Positions 53,969 to 63,248 are shown, counted from the stretch's first letter. The stretch is 64,000 nt of DNA from Metaclostridioides mangenotii (GCF_018917235.1 NZ_JAHLOF010000006.1:173416-237415), one strand, 5' to 3'. The notes: a model not told the origin generated them from the letters alone. Made by a program: numbers and translations.

Positions 53969-56312
53969 GTTCCAGCTCCTCCTTTGAAAGTTGAGATAAA
54001 GCAATCTGCTTATAAACCTCACAATTATTTAGAAGCTCTTTATGTGTACCTTTTCCAACAATTTTTCCTTCATCTAAAACAATTATTTGCTCTGCCTGTA
54101 GTATAGTACTAATTCTTTGAGCTACTATAAGCATTGTACTATTCTTAACCTTACTCTTTAAAGCTCTTCTGAGTTTAGCATCAGTTTTTAAGTCAAGAGC
54201 AGAAAAACTATCGTCAAATATATATATTTCTGGATTTTTTGCTATTGCTCTAGCAATTGAAAGTCGTTGCTTCTGACCACCTGATACATTTGTACCGCCT
54301 TGTGATATTTCGGTAGCGTACTTGTCAGGTTTATTCTCAATAAACTCAGTTGCTTGTGCTATAGAAGCCGCTTCATCTATCTCTTCTTCAGTCGCATCTT
54401 CTTTACCGTATTTAAGATTAGACTCTATCGTACCAGAGAATAAAACTCCTTTTTGAGGTACATATCCAAGCTTCGCTCTTAAATCATGTTGAGATACATC
54501 TCTTACATCAACTCCATCTACTAATATTTCCCCTTCTGTTACATCATAAAAACGAGGTATTAAGTTTACAAGAGTCGTCTTACCACTACCAGTACTTCCA
54601 ATAAATGCAGTAGTTTCACCTGGTTTTGCGGTAAATGTTATATTTTCAAGTATAGATTCTTCAGAATCAGAAAATTTAAATGATACGTTTTTAAATTCAA
54701 CATAACCTTTTTTACTATTATCAAAATCTTTAGCAACTTCCGGATTGTGTATTGTTGCTTCAGTCGTAAGTACTTCATCTATACGATTAGCTGAAACTGA
54801 CGCCCTTGGCAACATAACTGATACCATTGATATCATTAAAAATGACATTATTATCTGCATTGTATATTGTATAAATGCCATCATATCCCCTACTTGCATA
54901 GCACCAGAATCTATTCCATAAGCACCTTTCCATACTATTAATATTGTAATCAAATTCATAATTAGCATCATTGATGGCATCATGCAAACCATCATTCTAT
55001 TTACAAAAAGATTTGTCTTAGTAAGATCTCTATTTGCTTTATCAAATCTTTTCTCTTCATATCTTTCGTTGCTAAACGCTCTAATAACTGGTATACCTGT
55101 GACTATTTCACGAGTTACTAAGTTTAATCTATCAACTAACTTCTGAACTAATTTAAATTTAGGCATAACCAATGCAAATAAAACTATAACTAAAGACAAC
55201 ATAGCTACAACTGCAACTGCAATTATCCATGCCATCGAAGTATTTGTATTTAGTACTTTAATTACACCCCCAACTCCCATTATAGGAGCATAGAACACTA
55301 TTCTAAGAAGCATTACCATAAGTAGTTGTATCTGCTGAATATCATTTGTACTACGAGTGATAAGTGAAGCTGTTGAGAATTTATTGATTTCAGTATTTGA
55401 GAAGTGCATTACTTTATCGAATACCTCTCCTCTAAGTCTTCTTCCAACTCCTGCAGCTACTTTAGCAGCTAAAAATCCTACAGAAACTGTGGCTATAACA
55501 CTCACAAGTGCTATTCCTATCATCTTTGCACCTGTCATCAGGATATAGCTATTTTGAATTTTCTCTGTATCAATACCTATTTTTTCGTACTCTGCCTTTA
55601 CAAATTTAACAGCGCTTTGTGTAACTATAGTATCAGGCATATCATCTATTTTTTTATAAATTTCTTCATTTACTTCTTTTAGATTTTCTTCAGGCATCTG
55701 TGAAAAAACTTCAAACAGATCTATATCTTTAGAATCTTTAGCTTGAGTAGTGGGAACACTTGCCTGCCCACTTGGAATATTTTGTTTACCATTTGGAACT
55801 TGCCCTTGCATTTGCTGTTTCTTCATCTGCTCTTGCATTTGCTTTTCCATATTTTTTTGAATTTCTTCTTTTATTTTCTTAGTCTCTTTGCTGTTGCTTT
55901 CAAATGTAGATACAACAAGCATTGATTTTCCAAAAATATCGTTAAGATTTTCAATAGTATCTTTATTCTCTGTATTTAATTTATATAGTTTCTCGGCTTT
56001 TAATTTAGGATACTTTTCTTGTACATCTTTATACTCTGATTCTGACATATCTCTCTTATCTATAATTTTGTAACTGTCCAATATCTTATCTTTGTCTTTA
56101 GAATCTACAAAAAGTAATATTTTATCTAGTTCATTCTTTCTTATTACATCAGGAACAGCATTTTTTACTCCTCCCTGTTGTATACCTACATTTACTATGT
56201 CAGATGTATACGATGGTAACGAAAGATCGCACATGGCTTGAACTACAAGCAATATTACAATTAGTATAATAGATAAAAAAGATTTCTTTAAATATTTGAT
56301 TAATTTAAACAT
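53961..56312 (-). CDS. ABC exporter half-transporter, degenerate-site subunit
   Basis: 783 aa, longer than usual because of an extracellular insert between TM1 and TM2 (about residues 40-240), including a Gln/Met-rich stretch (EKQMQEQMKKQQMQ). ATPase: Walker A GSTGSGKTT, signature NVSGGQKQRLS, Walker B IYIFDDSFSALD in which Asp replaces the catalytic Glu, and VAQRIST with Gln in place of the H-loop His. These changes define the degenerate half of heterodimeric exporters such as TM287/288 or BmrCD. Preceded by marR with 82 nt between. Confidence 0.92.
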   Translation of the reverse strand: MFKLIKYLKKSFLSIILIVILLVVQAMCDLSLPSYTSDIVNVGIQQGGVKNAVPDVIRKNELDKILLFVDSKDKDKILDSYKIIDKRDMSESEYKDVQEKYPKLKAEKLYKLNTENKDTIENLNDIFGKSMLVVSTFESNSKETKKIKEEIQKNMEKQMQEQMKKQQMQGQVPNGKQNIPSGQASVPTTQAKDSKDIDLFEVFSQMPEENLKEVNEEIYKKIDDMPDTIVTQSAVKFVKAEYEKIGIDTEKIQNSYILMTGAKMIGIALVSVIATVSVGFLAAKVAAGVGRRLRGEVFDKVMHFSNTEINKFSTASLITRSTNDIQQIQLLMVMLLRIVFYAPIMGVGGVIKVLNTNTSMAWIIAVAVVAMLSLVIVLFALVMPKFKLVQKLVDRLNLVTREIVTGIPVIRAFSNERYEEKRFDKANRDLTKTNLFVNRMMVCMMPSMMLIMNLITILIVWKGAYGIDSGAMQVGDMMAFIQYTMQIIMSFLMISMVSVMLPRASVSANRIDEVLTTEATIHNPEVAKDFDNSKKGYVEFKNVSFKFSDSEESILENITFTAKPGETTAFIGSTGSGKTTLVNLIPRFYDVTEGEILVDGVDVRDVSQHDLRAKLGYVPQKGVLFSGTIESNLKYGKEDATEEEIDEAASIAQATEFIENKPDKYATEISQGGTNVSGGQKQRLSIARAIAKNPEIYIFDDSFSALDLKTDAKLRRALKSKVKNSTMLIVAQRISTILQAEQIIVLDEGKIVGKGTHKELLNNCEVYKQIALSQLSKEELEHE

Positions 56313-56394
56313 ACTCGATTTCCTCTCAAACTTTAACTTTTTATATCTTTATTTTTCATATTTGCAATTTTATTTTTTTAACTTACTATTTTTA

Positions 56395-56859
56395 TTACTT
56401 ATGTAGATCTTCACAATCCACGTTTAAATTATCACCTTTTATATTATCAATGATCTGTAAAAGAAGACGCTTTAAAATAATTTTTTCTTCTTCACTGAAG
56501 CCTTTGAATGCTTCTATCTCTAATTCAGAATATAACGACTTAAGCCTGTTGCAAACTTTAGAACCTTTAGACGTTAAGTATATCCTTGTAATCCGTTGAT
56601 CTTCACTGTCCTTTCTTTTCTCTATTAATCCAGCCTTCTCCATTCGGTTTAACATCACAGTATTTGTAGAGGCTTTTACGCTTCTTTTTTCTGCCAATTC
56701 CCTTTGACTTTGCCCATCATTTTTAGATAATGAAAACAATATTTGAGGTTGACCTGGATACAAACCTAACTTTTCAAGCTCATTATGTGATCTAATAAAG
56801 TGAGCTCTAATAAGTTTGTGGAAAATAAAATTAACACTATCACTTGATTCGTACTCCAT
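56395..56859 (-). CDS. MarR family transcriptional regulator of the ABC exporter
   Basis: 154-aa winged-HTH repressor. YPGQPQILFSLSKNDGQSQRELAEKRSV-type recognition region (about 45-75), and wing DSEDQRITRIYLT with the DxR-type loop. AAGGAGGG precedes the ATG. It heads the operon with the two ABC subunits. Its promoter TTGACT-17-TATAAT carries the dyad GTTAG-ACGA-CTAAC over the start point, consistent with autorepression released by a ligand. Confidence 0.92.
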   Translation of the reverse strand: MEYESSDSVNFIFHKLIRAHFIRSHNELEKLGLYPGQPQILFSLSKNDGQSQRELAEKRSVKASTNTVMLNRMEKAGLIEKRKDSEDQRITRIYLTSKGSKVCNRLKSLYSELEIEAFKGFSEEEKIILKRLLLQIIDNIKGDNLNVDCEDLHK

Positions 56860-56882
56860 AACTACCCTCCTTTTAAATATTA

Positions 56883-56929
56883 GTTAGACGACTAACAGAT
56901 ATTATACTTTATCTAAATCAAATAGTCAA
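56883..56929 (-). promoter_or_regulatory. marR promoter with operator 1
   Basis: Minus strand TTGACT (56924-56929), 17-nt spacer, TATAAT (56901-56906), start expected near 56894. The dyad GTTAG-ACGA-CTAAC (56883-56896) covers the start point. Confidence 0.8.
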
Positions 56930-57007
56930 TATTTCTATATTAATTTAATTTTTTTTTAAAAAAAATAATTTTTATAAAGTAAATATAGCATTTGAAAACG
57001 TTTTTTA

Positions 57008-57021
57008 GTTAGTTGGCTAAT
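57008..57021. promoter_or_regulatory. Second MarR-type operator
   Basis: GTTAG-TTGG-CTAAT has the same 5-4-5 layout as operator 1 (one mismatch in the outer base), 125 bp upstream. It may be an auxiliary site. Confidence 0.55.
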
Positions 57022-57029
57022 AAATAAAA

Positions 57030-57068
57030 ACAGACTAAAACTATCTCTTTTAGATATTTTTAGTCTGT
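57030..57068 (-). terminator. Terminator after carbonic anhydrase gene
   Basis: ACAGACTAAAA / TTTTAGTCTGT, about 11-bp stem with a 16-nt loop that also contains an inner ATATCT/AGATA pairing; minus strand ends TTTTTATTTATT. Confidence 0.75.
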
Positions 57069-57079
57069 CTTCTATAAAT

Positions 57080-57643
57080 TTAGTTTTCGTATCCATTTAC
57101 TATTAAATCTAATTTTCCAGTTTCAGGAGACATAAGTAGTCCATGCACAGATACATCTTTTGGTACTAACGGATGATTTTTTATGAGATTGACGCAATCT
57201 ACTACTGATTCTTCAGCTGAATCAAACCCATAAAGCCACTTTCTAACGTTTATACCAGAATTATAAAGTGTATCTATAGTATCTTGTGATATACCCTTAT
57301 CAATTAGCTTATCAACGACACTATCAACATTTACATTACACATACCACAGCTGTGATGTCCAACTACCATTACGTCCTCTACCCCAAATTCACATATTGC
57401 TATAATAATACTTCTAGCCATACTTCCAAATGGGTGAGTTATAGTCGCTCCGGCATTTTTTATAATTTTAGCATCGCCGTTTTTTAAGTTCATAGCTTCA
57501 GGTAACAAAGATGTAAGTCTTGTATCCATACATGATAATACTAATATTTTTTTATTAGGATTTTTAGTGGTTTCAAACTCTGCATACTTTTTATTTTCTA
57601 CAAAATCCTTATTGTACTCTAATATTTGATCTAACTTTTTCAT
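57080..57643 (-). CDS. Beta-type carbonic anhydrase
   Basis: 187-aa zinc enzyme interconverting CO2 and bicarbonate. The zinc ligands and dyad are visible: Cys and Asp-Arg in LSCMDTRL (about residue 38), and His/Cys in GHHSCGMC (about 96-101). This is the small clostridial subclass, without a signal peptide. GAAGGTG precedes the ATG. Single gene with its own terminator. Confidence 0.93.
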   Translation of the reverse strand: MKKLDQILEYNKDFVENKKYAEFETTKNPNKKILVLSCMDTRLTSLLPEAMNLKNGDAKIIKNAGATITHPFGSMARSIIIAICEFGVEDVMVVGHHSCGMCNVNVDSVVDKLIDKGISQDTIDTLYNSGINVRKWLYGFDSAEESVVDCVNLIKNHPLVPKDVSVHGLLMSPETGKLDLIVNGYEN

Positions 57644-57721
57644 TTTTCACCTTCTTCAAAAATAAATTGCTCGAGATTAATATAATACCCGAAAGCAAAT
57701 AATAAAATTATAATGTTGGAA

Positions 57722-58597
57722 TTAATTTATATTCTTTAAAAATTTTAATATACTTTTCGTTGTAACACTAAGCTGCTTATCTTGACTTACTATTGCTTCG
57801 TTATCGCCTTTTTGTAAACCATAATCACCAAATTGTGAATGGTTTGCTCCTTCAATTTCCACATAAGTAGTATCTGATGGAAGATTATCCTTAGCGCTAA
57901 TTAAATTTTTATAGTTTAAAACACCATCTTTACTTCCCCAAACAGATAACACATCTTTTCCTAAATCCTTAAGCTCATCACCCATAGGATATGATGCTAA
58001 CAATACGACTCCATCTACTTCATTATTGTTACTAGCAAACTTAGCAGCCATAGTTCCTCCTAGTGAGTGTCCCCCAACTACCCAAGTATCGATACTCTGA
58101 TATTTATCTATGACTTGATCACCTTTATTTATAGATAATGTAGCCAAATTAAGAGTCATTGGTACAATTACAACTTGGTATCCTTGTTCTGCTATAGCTT
58201 TACATAGAGGTGCATAAGCTTCTGGCTCGATCTTAGCTCCTGGATAAAATATAAAACCTTTAGTTGGAGTTTTTCCTATTGGTGAAAATGATATGAATTT
58301 GTTTTCTGAAACCTCAACATTTCTATCGCTAACTAAAGCTTCTTCTGCTAGATTTTGTGGCTTATATGTAATATTAGCCCACACGATAAATCCAATAACT
58401 GCTACAACTAATAGAGTTGCTAACCCAATCATTATCTTTTTCATAGTAGAAGGCTTTATTGTTTTATTATCCTTATCATTATTACTTTTTTTATCTTTAT
58501 TATCCTCTAAATCATATAATAGAGGCTTTTCTAACTCCATAGTTATACTAAAAGTATCATATTTTTTCTTTTTTTTCACTTTAACATCTTTCCCCAT
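57722..58597 (-). CDS. Membrane-anchored alpha/beta hydrolase
   Basis: 291 aa. A charged, Lys/Asp-rich cytoplasmic N-terminus (about 1-50) precedes one TM segment (about 51-72). The extracellular alpha/beta hydrolase domain has the GHSLGG nucleophile elbow (about 175), LSVWGSKDGV with the Asp, and EGANHSQFGDYG with the catalytic His. It belongs to the dienelactone-hydrolase/esterase-like group (PF12695 type). TTGGAGGTT precedes the ATG. Substrate unknown; it faces the outside. Confidence 0.85.
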   Translation of the reverse strand: MGKDVKVKKKKKYDTFSITMELEKPLLYDLEDNKDKKSNNDKDNKTIKPSTMKKIMIGLATLLVVAVIGFIVWANITYKPQNLAEEALVSDRNVEVSENKFISFSPIGKTPTKGFIFYPGAKIEPEAYAPLCKAIAEQGYQVVIVPMTLNLATLSINKGDQVIDKYQSIDTWVVGGHSLGGTMAAKFASNNNEVDGVVLLASYPMGDELKDLGKDVLSVWGSKDGVLNYKNLISAKDNLPSDTTYVEIEGANHSQFGDYGLQKGDNEAIVSQDKQLSVTTKSILKFLKNIN

Positions 58598-58750
58598 AAC
58601 TAACCTCCAAAACTGTTGAATACTATTATAGTTTAACGTAACTAAAATATTTTTTCAACTGACGAAAAAACTAAAAATATAAATGTAATTTTGATGCTTC
58701 ACGTTAATATTATTTCTATTTATCTTAACTTTAATATAATTTTCTAAAGA

Positions 58751-58788
58751 ATAAAGTCATATATTCTTTTTAAAATATATGACTTTAT
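58751..58788 (-). terminator. Terminator after asrC
   Basis: ATAAAGTCATATATT / AATATATGACTTTAT, 15-bp perfect stem with an 8-nt loop, then TCTTTAGAAAA on the minus strand. Confidence 0.7.
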
Positions 58789-58797
58789 ATTAATTCA

Positions 58798-59766
58798 TTA
58801 ATATTTAATTCCACTCCAATATATATTATCATTCATATGTGTAATTTCTGTGAACTTTACATTTTCTAATGCATATTTTTTAAATTCCATAAATCCAGTT
58901 CTATCTATAATATACCCAATATGCTCTTTTCCCTTTGGCGCATCTTTATCGATATATTCTTTCACATATTTATAAGTATTTAGTATTATTTTTATTATAC
59001 TTTCTTCGTCAACCCATTTAAGCCAATCTTCAGCTAGTCTCGGATTTTTCTTTCCAGTTCTTCCCATTATTACTAATCTATAGTATTTATTCTCACTTCT
59101 CGTCCATGCAGAGGTTGGACAATTTAAGACACATTCACCACAACCAATACAGGTTTCTTCATTTCTCACGACTTTATTATTTACAGTTTTTAATGCTCCT
59201 ACAGAAACTTTTTTACATTTTTTAACACATGCACCACATTTTACACATCTATCTATATCGTAAATAGGTAGAGCCATTCCTATTATTCCGAAGTCATTCA
59301 TTCTTGCTTTTATACAATCATTTGGACATCCAGTTAAAGCTATTTTAAAGTGTAGATCATTTGGAAATACTGCTTTTTCTATACGATTAGCGAACTCTGT
59401 TGTATTATATTGTGCCTTTGGACAGGCTTTGTTTCCAATACAAGCAGCAATATTTCTAGTTCCTGCCGCAGGATATCCCGAATTTCTCTCCTCTTGATTA
59501 ATATCCAATTTATCTATGACTGGTTGAATTAGAATATTAACTTCTTCCATATCTTCCATATCTATACCAAGTATCTCAAAACCTTGTCTTGTTGTTAAGT
59601 GAATTTTACCGTCCCCATATTCTGTAGAAATTTTAGAAACAACATTTAAACTTTCCGAATCTATAAGCCCACCTGGAACTCTTACTCTTAATGACGTTAT
59701 ATATCTATTTTTAGTAATTCTGTAAGCATTCTTCATTACTTTTCTAGTATTTAAATCTCTTATCAT
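58798..59766 (-). CDS. asrC: Anaerobic sulfite reductase subunit C
   Basis: Siroheme/[4Fe-4S] catalytic subunit of the NADH-dependent sulfite reductase that forms sulfide. The 322 aa have the nitrite/sulfite reductase ferredoxin-like half (YGDGKIHLTTRQGFEI), the siroheme-cluster cysteines (ACIGNKACPKA and TGCPNDCIKA), and two extra ferredoxin motifs (CVKCGACVKKC, CIGCGECVLNC). I start at ATG 59766 after GAGGTGG; an in-frame GTG nine bases upstream overlaps that site. asrB ends 11 nt before. Confidence 0.95.
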   Translation of the reverse strand: MIRDLNTRKVMKNAYRITKNRYITSLRVRVPGGLIDSESLNVVSKISTEYGDGKIHLTTRQGFEILGIDMEDMEEVNILIQPVIDKLDINQEERNSGYPAAGTRNIAACIGNKACPKAQYNTTEFANRIEKAVFPNDLHFKIALTGCPNDCIKARMNDFGIIGMALPIYDIDRCVKCGACVKKCKKVSVGALKTVNNKVVRNEETCIGCGECVLNCPTSAWTRSENKYYRLVIMGRTGKKNPRLAEDWLKWVDEESIIKIILNTYKYVKEYIDKDAPKGKEHIGYIIDRTGFMEFKKYALENVKFTEITHMNDNIYWSGIKY

Positions 59767-59777
59767 AAATCCCACCT

Positions 59778-60572
59778 CTAATCCACTAAATTTTTTGCTT
59801 CAGCATAGTTAAATACAGGTCCATCAATACAGATATAAGTATCATCAATTTTACAATGACCACACTTTCCAAGACCGCAGCACATCTTTCTTTCATATGA
59901 GACCCATATATTTTTTTCAGCTAAACCTAGCTTTTTAACTTCATCTATTGCAAATTTCATCATAATTGGCGGACCAACTATAATAGCAGATACATTTTCT
60001 ATATTATTTATTTCAAGCTCAGGTATATACTTAGTAACTAACCCTATATTTCCTGTATAATCTTCATTAGCTCCGTCTACAGTTGCTAATATATTAAGTT
60101 TATTATTCCATTTTTTTAAATCCTCTTTAAATAAGGTATCCTCTGGAGATCTAAACCCAGATATTAGACTCAATTTCTCGCATGTATCCACATTATTATA
60201 AAAATGTTCTACAATTCCTCTAACTGGCGCTAAAGCACTTCCACCTGTGACGATAACGATTTCCCTTCCTTTATATAAATTTATGTCGAATCCATTTCCA
60301 TATGGTCCTCTTATAAATAAACTATCTCCAACTTCGTATTTATAAAGTTCTTTAGTTACCTTACCTACATTTCTAATTGTAAAATCTATATACTCATTTG
60401 TTAAACCACAAACTGATATTGGACTTTCACCAAACTTTGGTATAGATATTTCATAGAATTGACCTGGAAGTACCTTTTCTGATTTGTTCTCTACTCTAAA
60501 AGTCCATTCTTTATCAGTATGCTTGATTATATCAAGAATTTTTACTTTCTCAGGGATGTATTTATTTTCCAT
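59778..60572 (-). CDS. asrB: Anaerobic sulfite reductase subunit B
   Basis: FAD/NADH-binding electron-transfer subunit, 264 aa. FAD-binding domain (VLPGQFYEISIPKFGESP), NAD domain (VIVTGGSALAPVRGIVEHFY), and the C-terminal [2Fe-2S] site (RKMCCGLGKCGHC and CIDGPVF). Related to dihydroorotate dehydrogenase electron-transfer PyrK. I start at ATG 60572, eight bases after AGGAGG, overlapping the asrA 3' end by 11 nt. Confidence 0.95.
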   Translation of the reverse strand: MENKYIPEKVKILDIIKHTDKEWTFRVENKSEKVLPGQFYEISIPKFGESPISVCGLTNEYIDFTIRNVGKVTKELYKYEVGDSLFIRGPYGNGFDINLYKGREIVIVTGGSALAPVRGIVEHFYNNVDTCEKLSLISGFRSPEDTLFKEDLKKWNNKLNILATVDGANEDYTGNIGLVTKYIPELEINNIENVSAIIVGPPIMMKFAIDEVKKLGLAEKNIWVSYERKMCCGLGKCGHCKIDDTYICIDGPVFNYAEAKNLVD

Positions 60573-61581
60573 GCTGCTTACCTCCTCTTTCTTTCTCAAT
60601 TTTATCTATTTTTTCTACACAATTAGAAAATGATATATATTCTGGACATGCATCATCACATCTACCACATCCGACACACATGTTGTATCCAAATCTTTCT
60701 TTAAAATCGCTAATTTTATGCATTACTTTAAATCTCATCCTATCTCCTTGACTTGATCTAAATGAATGCCCCCCAGCTATGTCTGTGTATCCATCTACTT
60801 GGCAAGATGCCCAGACCCTTCTTCTTTCACCCGCATTTTTATTTTCTTTATAAAATATATCCTGCATAGTAAAACATGTACATGTAGGACAGACAAAGTT
60901 ACACCTTCCACAACCAATACATCTACTATCGTACTCTTTCCAAAGAGAATCGTTCTTTAAAGATCCCAAGTCTATTTTTTGAGGAACTTCAATCGAAATC
61001 TTGTTTTCTTTAACGTAATCTACTTCAAAATCTGTAGTTTCTCCACTAAAAATCTCTAGATCTCTATCTTTAATGTCTAAATAAATAGTATCATTATCTA
61101 TATTCATTCCAATTGAATAATCATTAGTTTTATTTGAATTCATGCTTACACAAAAACAATTTCTATAACTTTCTTTACATCCTATTAAGACAAACTTTAC
61201 TTTGTCTCTAATTCTCTTGTAAAAATAATCTGGTTCATGTCCGTTATTAAGGTAAATCTCATCAATTCTCTTAACACCATGAATGTCACAAGACCTCATA
61301 AATACAAGTAATTTCTTATCTTCAATGTTTGATTCTTTGTACTGATCTTCTGTATAATAAAAAAGAATTTGATTTATTGGTAGAAAAGTTTCCTTTGGAG
61401 AATAATTAGACTTCTTGCTAAACTCAATCTCTTCAAAACTTTCTATTTCACTGTAAGATATAAGGTCTGTATCCGAGAAAGTCCCCTTAAATGGTTTTAC
61501 AGATGGTGCAAATATTTTATACTCTTTACTAAGCTCTTTTAACGCACGATTAAATTCAGATGTGTCTATCTTTATTTTCAT
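60562..61581 (-). CDS. asrA: Anaerobic sulfite reductase subunit A
   Basis: 339-aa iron-sulfur subunit that passes electrons from asrB to asrC. Two [4Fe-4S] ferredoxin motifs: CIGCGRCNFVCPTCTC and CVGCGRCDDACPEY; a Cys-containing VFMRSCDIHG segment is also typical. I start at ATG 61581 (MKIKIDTSEF) after AAGGGGTGG. It is the first gene of asrABC. Upstream is a TGTGAT-N4-ATCACA site centred at -41.5 and, beyond it, a Crp/Fnr regulator on the same strand. Confidence 0.95.
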   Translation of the reverse strand: MKIKIDTSEFNRALKELSKEYKIFAPSVKPFKGTFSDTDLISYSEIESFEEIEFSKKSNYSPKETFLPINQILFYYTEDQYKESNIEDKKLLVFMRSCDIHGVKRIDEIYLNNGHEPDYFYKRIRDKVKFVLIGCKESYRNCFCVSMNSNKTNDYSIGMNIDNDTIYLDIKDRDLEIFSGETTDFEVDYVKENKISIEVPQKIDLGSLKNDSLWKEYDSRCIGCGRCNFVCPTCTCFTMQDIFYKENKNAGERRRVWASCQVDGYTDIAGGHSFRSSQGDRMRFKVMHKISDFKERFGYNMCVGCGRCDDACPEYISFSNCVEKIDKIEKERGGKQHGK

Positions 61582-61625
61582 AATCATCCACCCCTTCAAT
61601 TTTAATATTTATATTGTTAAATAAA

Positions 61626-61668
61626 ATTTTATCATTCTATTTATCTAATTTCTGTGATTAATATCACA
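61626..61668 (-). promoter_or_regulatory. asrABC promoter with Crp/Fnr-type site
   Basis: The dyad TGTGAT-TAAT-ATCACA (61653-61668) has perfect 6-base arms, centred at 61660.5. On the minus strand TAAAAT (61626-61631) serves as -10, giving a start near 61619, so the site lies at -41.5. No good -35 is present, as expected for a class II activator promoter. Confidence 0.75.
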
Positions 61669-61700
61669 TATAATAATATCTTCTGTTTCTTATAAATAAT

Positions 61701-61747
61701 AAAAAGCACTTCCAAAATGTGTTATTTCCATTTTAGAGGTGCTTTTT
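61701..61747 (-). terminator. Terminator after the Crp/Fnr regulator
   Basis: AAAAAGCAC / GTGCTTTTT with an inner AAAATG / CATTTT pairing. It lies between the regulator stop and the asrABC promoter. Confidence 0.75.
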
Positions 61748-61772
61748 ATTGATTGAATTATTGTATACTATA

Positions 61773-62474
61773 CTAACTGTTTTGTTTATTGTCTTTAAAG
61801 TACCTAACCAATTTTTCAGTTTTAACAAAAATCTTTTTACCTTCATACTTCACTAAATCTTTTTCTTGCAGGGTTTTCATCGCCCTTGACAAGGTCTCTC
61901 TTTTAGTACCTAGCATATCAGCTAAATATGTAATAGTTATATTGATATTTAGATATGTCCACTCCCCTTCGTTAATTCCAAATTCCCTACTTAACCTACA
62001 AAGTTTTGCTGCAAGCTTTTTATCAACTCTTATAGATATTGAATTTTTTAGTTGTCTGTAAAGTCTTCTGGTTCTTTTTTCTACACAGCTAAACAAATTC
62101 GATGTTAAATTAAAATCTTCTTTCATAATCTTTTTAAAATCATCGATAGGAATTTCAGCTACTAATGCTTTTTCAAATGCTTCACATGCTACTGTAGAAG
62201 TATGATGTTCTTCAAAGGATATTTCATTTATTAGATCCCCACTATTAAGAATAAAAATTATTTTTAATTCACCATCTTCGCTCATTTTAGATATAGATAC
62301 TTTTCCGTCGATTAGGACATAAATTTTATCTACTTCCTCTTTTTCACGGATAATAGTCTGCTTTTTCCTGTAAGATTTAACTTCTGATAAATCTATAAAT
62401 TTAATTTTGGTCTTTTCATTTGTATTTTTCATAAAACCAATTTTTTCAATATCACTCTTACTTATCCTAACCAA
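61773..62474 (-). CDS. Crp/Fnr family regulator, probable asrABC activator
   Basis: About 233 aa. Cyclic-nucleotide-binding-like domain (KIYVLIDGKVSISKMSEDGE), dimer helix, and winged HTH with TYLADMLGTKRETLSRAMKTL. The recognition helix RETLSRAM is Crp-like and fits a TGTGA/TCACA site. No N-terminal Cys set for an Fnr [4Fe-4S] cluster is visible. Start uncertain among TTG 62474 (six bases after AGGTG), TTG 62477 and GTG 62483. Next to asrABC on the same strand but separated by a terminator. Confidence 0.87.
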   Translation of the reverse strand: MVRISKSDIEKIGFMKNTNEKTKIKFIDLSEVKSYRKKQTIIREKEEVDKIYVLIDGKVSISKMSEDGELKIIFILNSGDLINEISFEEHHTSTVACEAFEKALVAEIPIDDFKKIMKEDFNLTSNLFSCVEKRTRRLYRQLKNSISIRVDKKLAAKLCRLSREFGINEGEWTYLNINITITYLADMLGTKRETLSRAMKTLQEKDLVKYEGKKIFVKTEKLVRYFKDNKQNS

Positions 62475-62575
62475 CAAATTCACCTAACTTTTTATAATAA
62501 TATAACTATTATAACAAAACTGAAAGTCGATGTCTTACTCAAATATATTTATAAATTTATTATTAAGCTAAAAAT

Positions 62576-62643
62576 AGGGGTGCCCTCAAAATAAAACTAT
62601 ATCATCATTCGAAAACAATATAATTTTCTTTGAGAACACCCCT
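62576..62643 (-). terminator. Long-loop terminator after rhodanese gene
   Basis: AGGGGTGCCCTCAAA pairs with TTTGAGAACACCCCT (two central mismatches) around 38 nt; minus strand ends ATTTTTAG. Confidence 0.65.
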
Positions 62644-62667
62644 AAAGTTACCTATTAATTTTCACTG

Positions 62668-62967
62668 CTATATCTCGCCTTCAATGCCGTTTTTTAAATT
62701 ATAAAGATATTTAAATCCTAAATCATATAAAATACAACAAGCAGTTACACTTCTATAACCATGATAGCAATAAATAATAACCTTTTTATTTTTATATGAT
62801 TCAATCATACCTAAATCACAATATAGATATTGCAATGGTATATTGACAGAGTTTTTCAATCTTTCCATATTAAAATCATTACTATTTCTAACATCTAGTA
62901 GTAAAATATCATTTTTTGAATTTACCATTTCTTTAAGCTGTTGAAAGCTTATATTTTTGTAAACCAC
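62668..62967 (-). CDS. Single-domain rhodanese-like protein
   Basis: About 99-aa rhodanese fold (sulfurtransferase). ILLLDVRNSNDFNMERLKNSVNIPL marks the CH2A-type region, and the active-site loop is IYCYHGYRS with catalytic Cys near residue 74. I start at GTG 62967, five bases after GGGGGTG; the frame extends seven codons upstream through that site. It may carry sulfane sulfur, and lies close to the sulfite reductase genes, but is a separate transcript. Confidence 0.85.
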   Translation of the reverse strand: MVYKNISFQQLKEMVNSKNDILLLDVRNSNDFNMERLKNSVNIPLQYLYCDLGMIESYKNKKVIIYCYHGYRSVTACCILYDLGFKYLYNLKNGIEGEI

Positions 62968-63110
62968 TGTTACACCCCCAAGTTGCAAATTAGGTATACA
63001 TTAGTCATACCCAATGCACACACTTATAATCTTTTACAATTATCGTGTATATTTACATGTATGTTTAAAAAACATAAATTGTGTGTTATTTAAACATATT
63101 GATTCAAATA

Positions 63111-63141
63111 TTGACATTCATTACAAAAATGTAAATATAAT
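63111..63141 (+). promoter_or_regulatory. Putative promoter of capA-like gene
   Basis: TTGACA (63111-63116), 19-nt spacer, TATAAT (63136-63141), about 105 nt before the ATG. Both boxes are perfect but the spacing is long. An ATGTTTAA / TTAAACAT inverted repeat lies upstream at 63061-63098. Confidence 0.5.
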
Positions 63142-63248
63142 GTTATCTACTTTAAGAGTTGTCATACTTTTTTAATCGACAAAATATCACTATTTAGTTA
63201 TAATATTCATGAATTATATCCATATATAATAATAAAGGAGATATTAAA

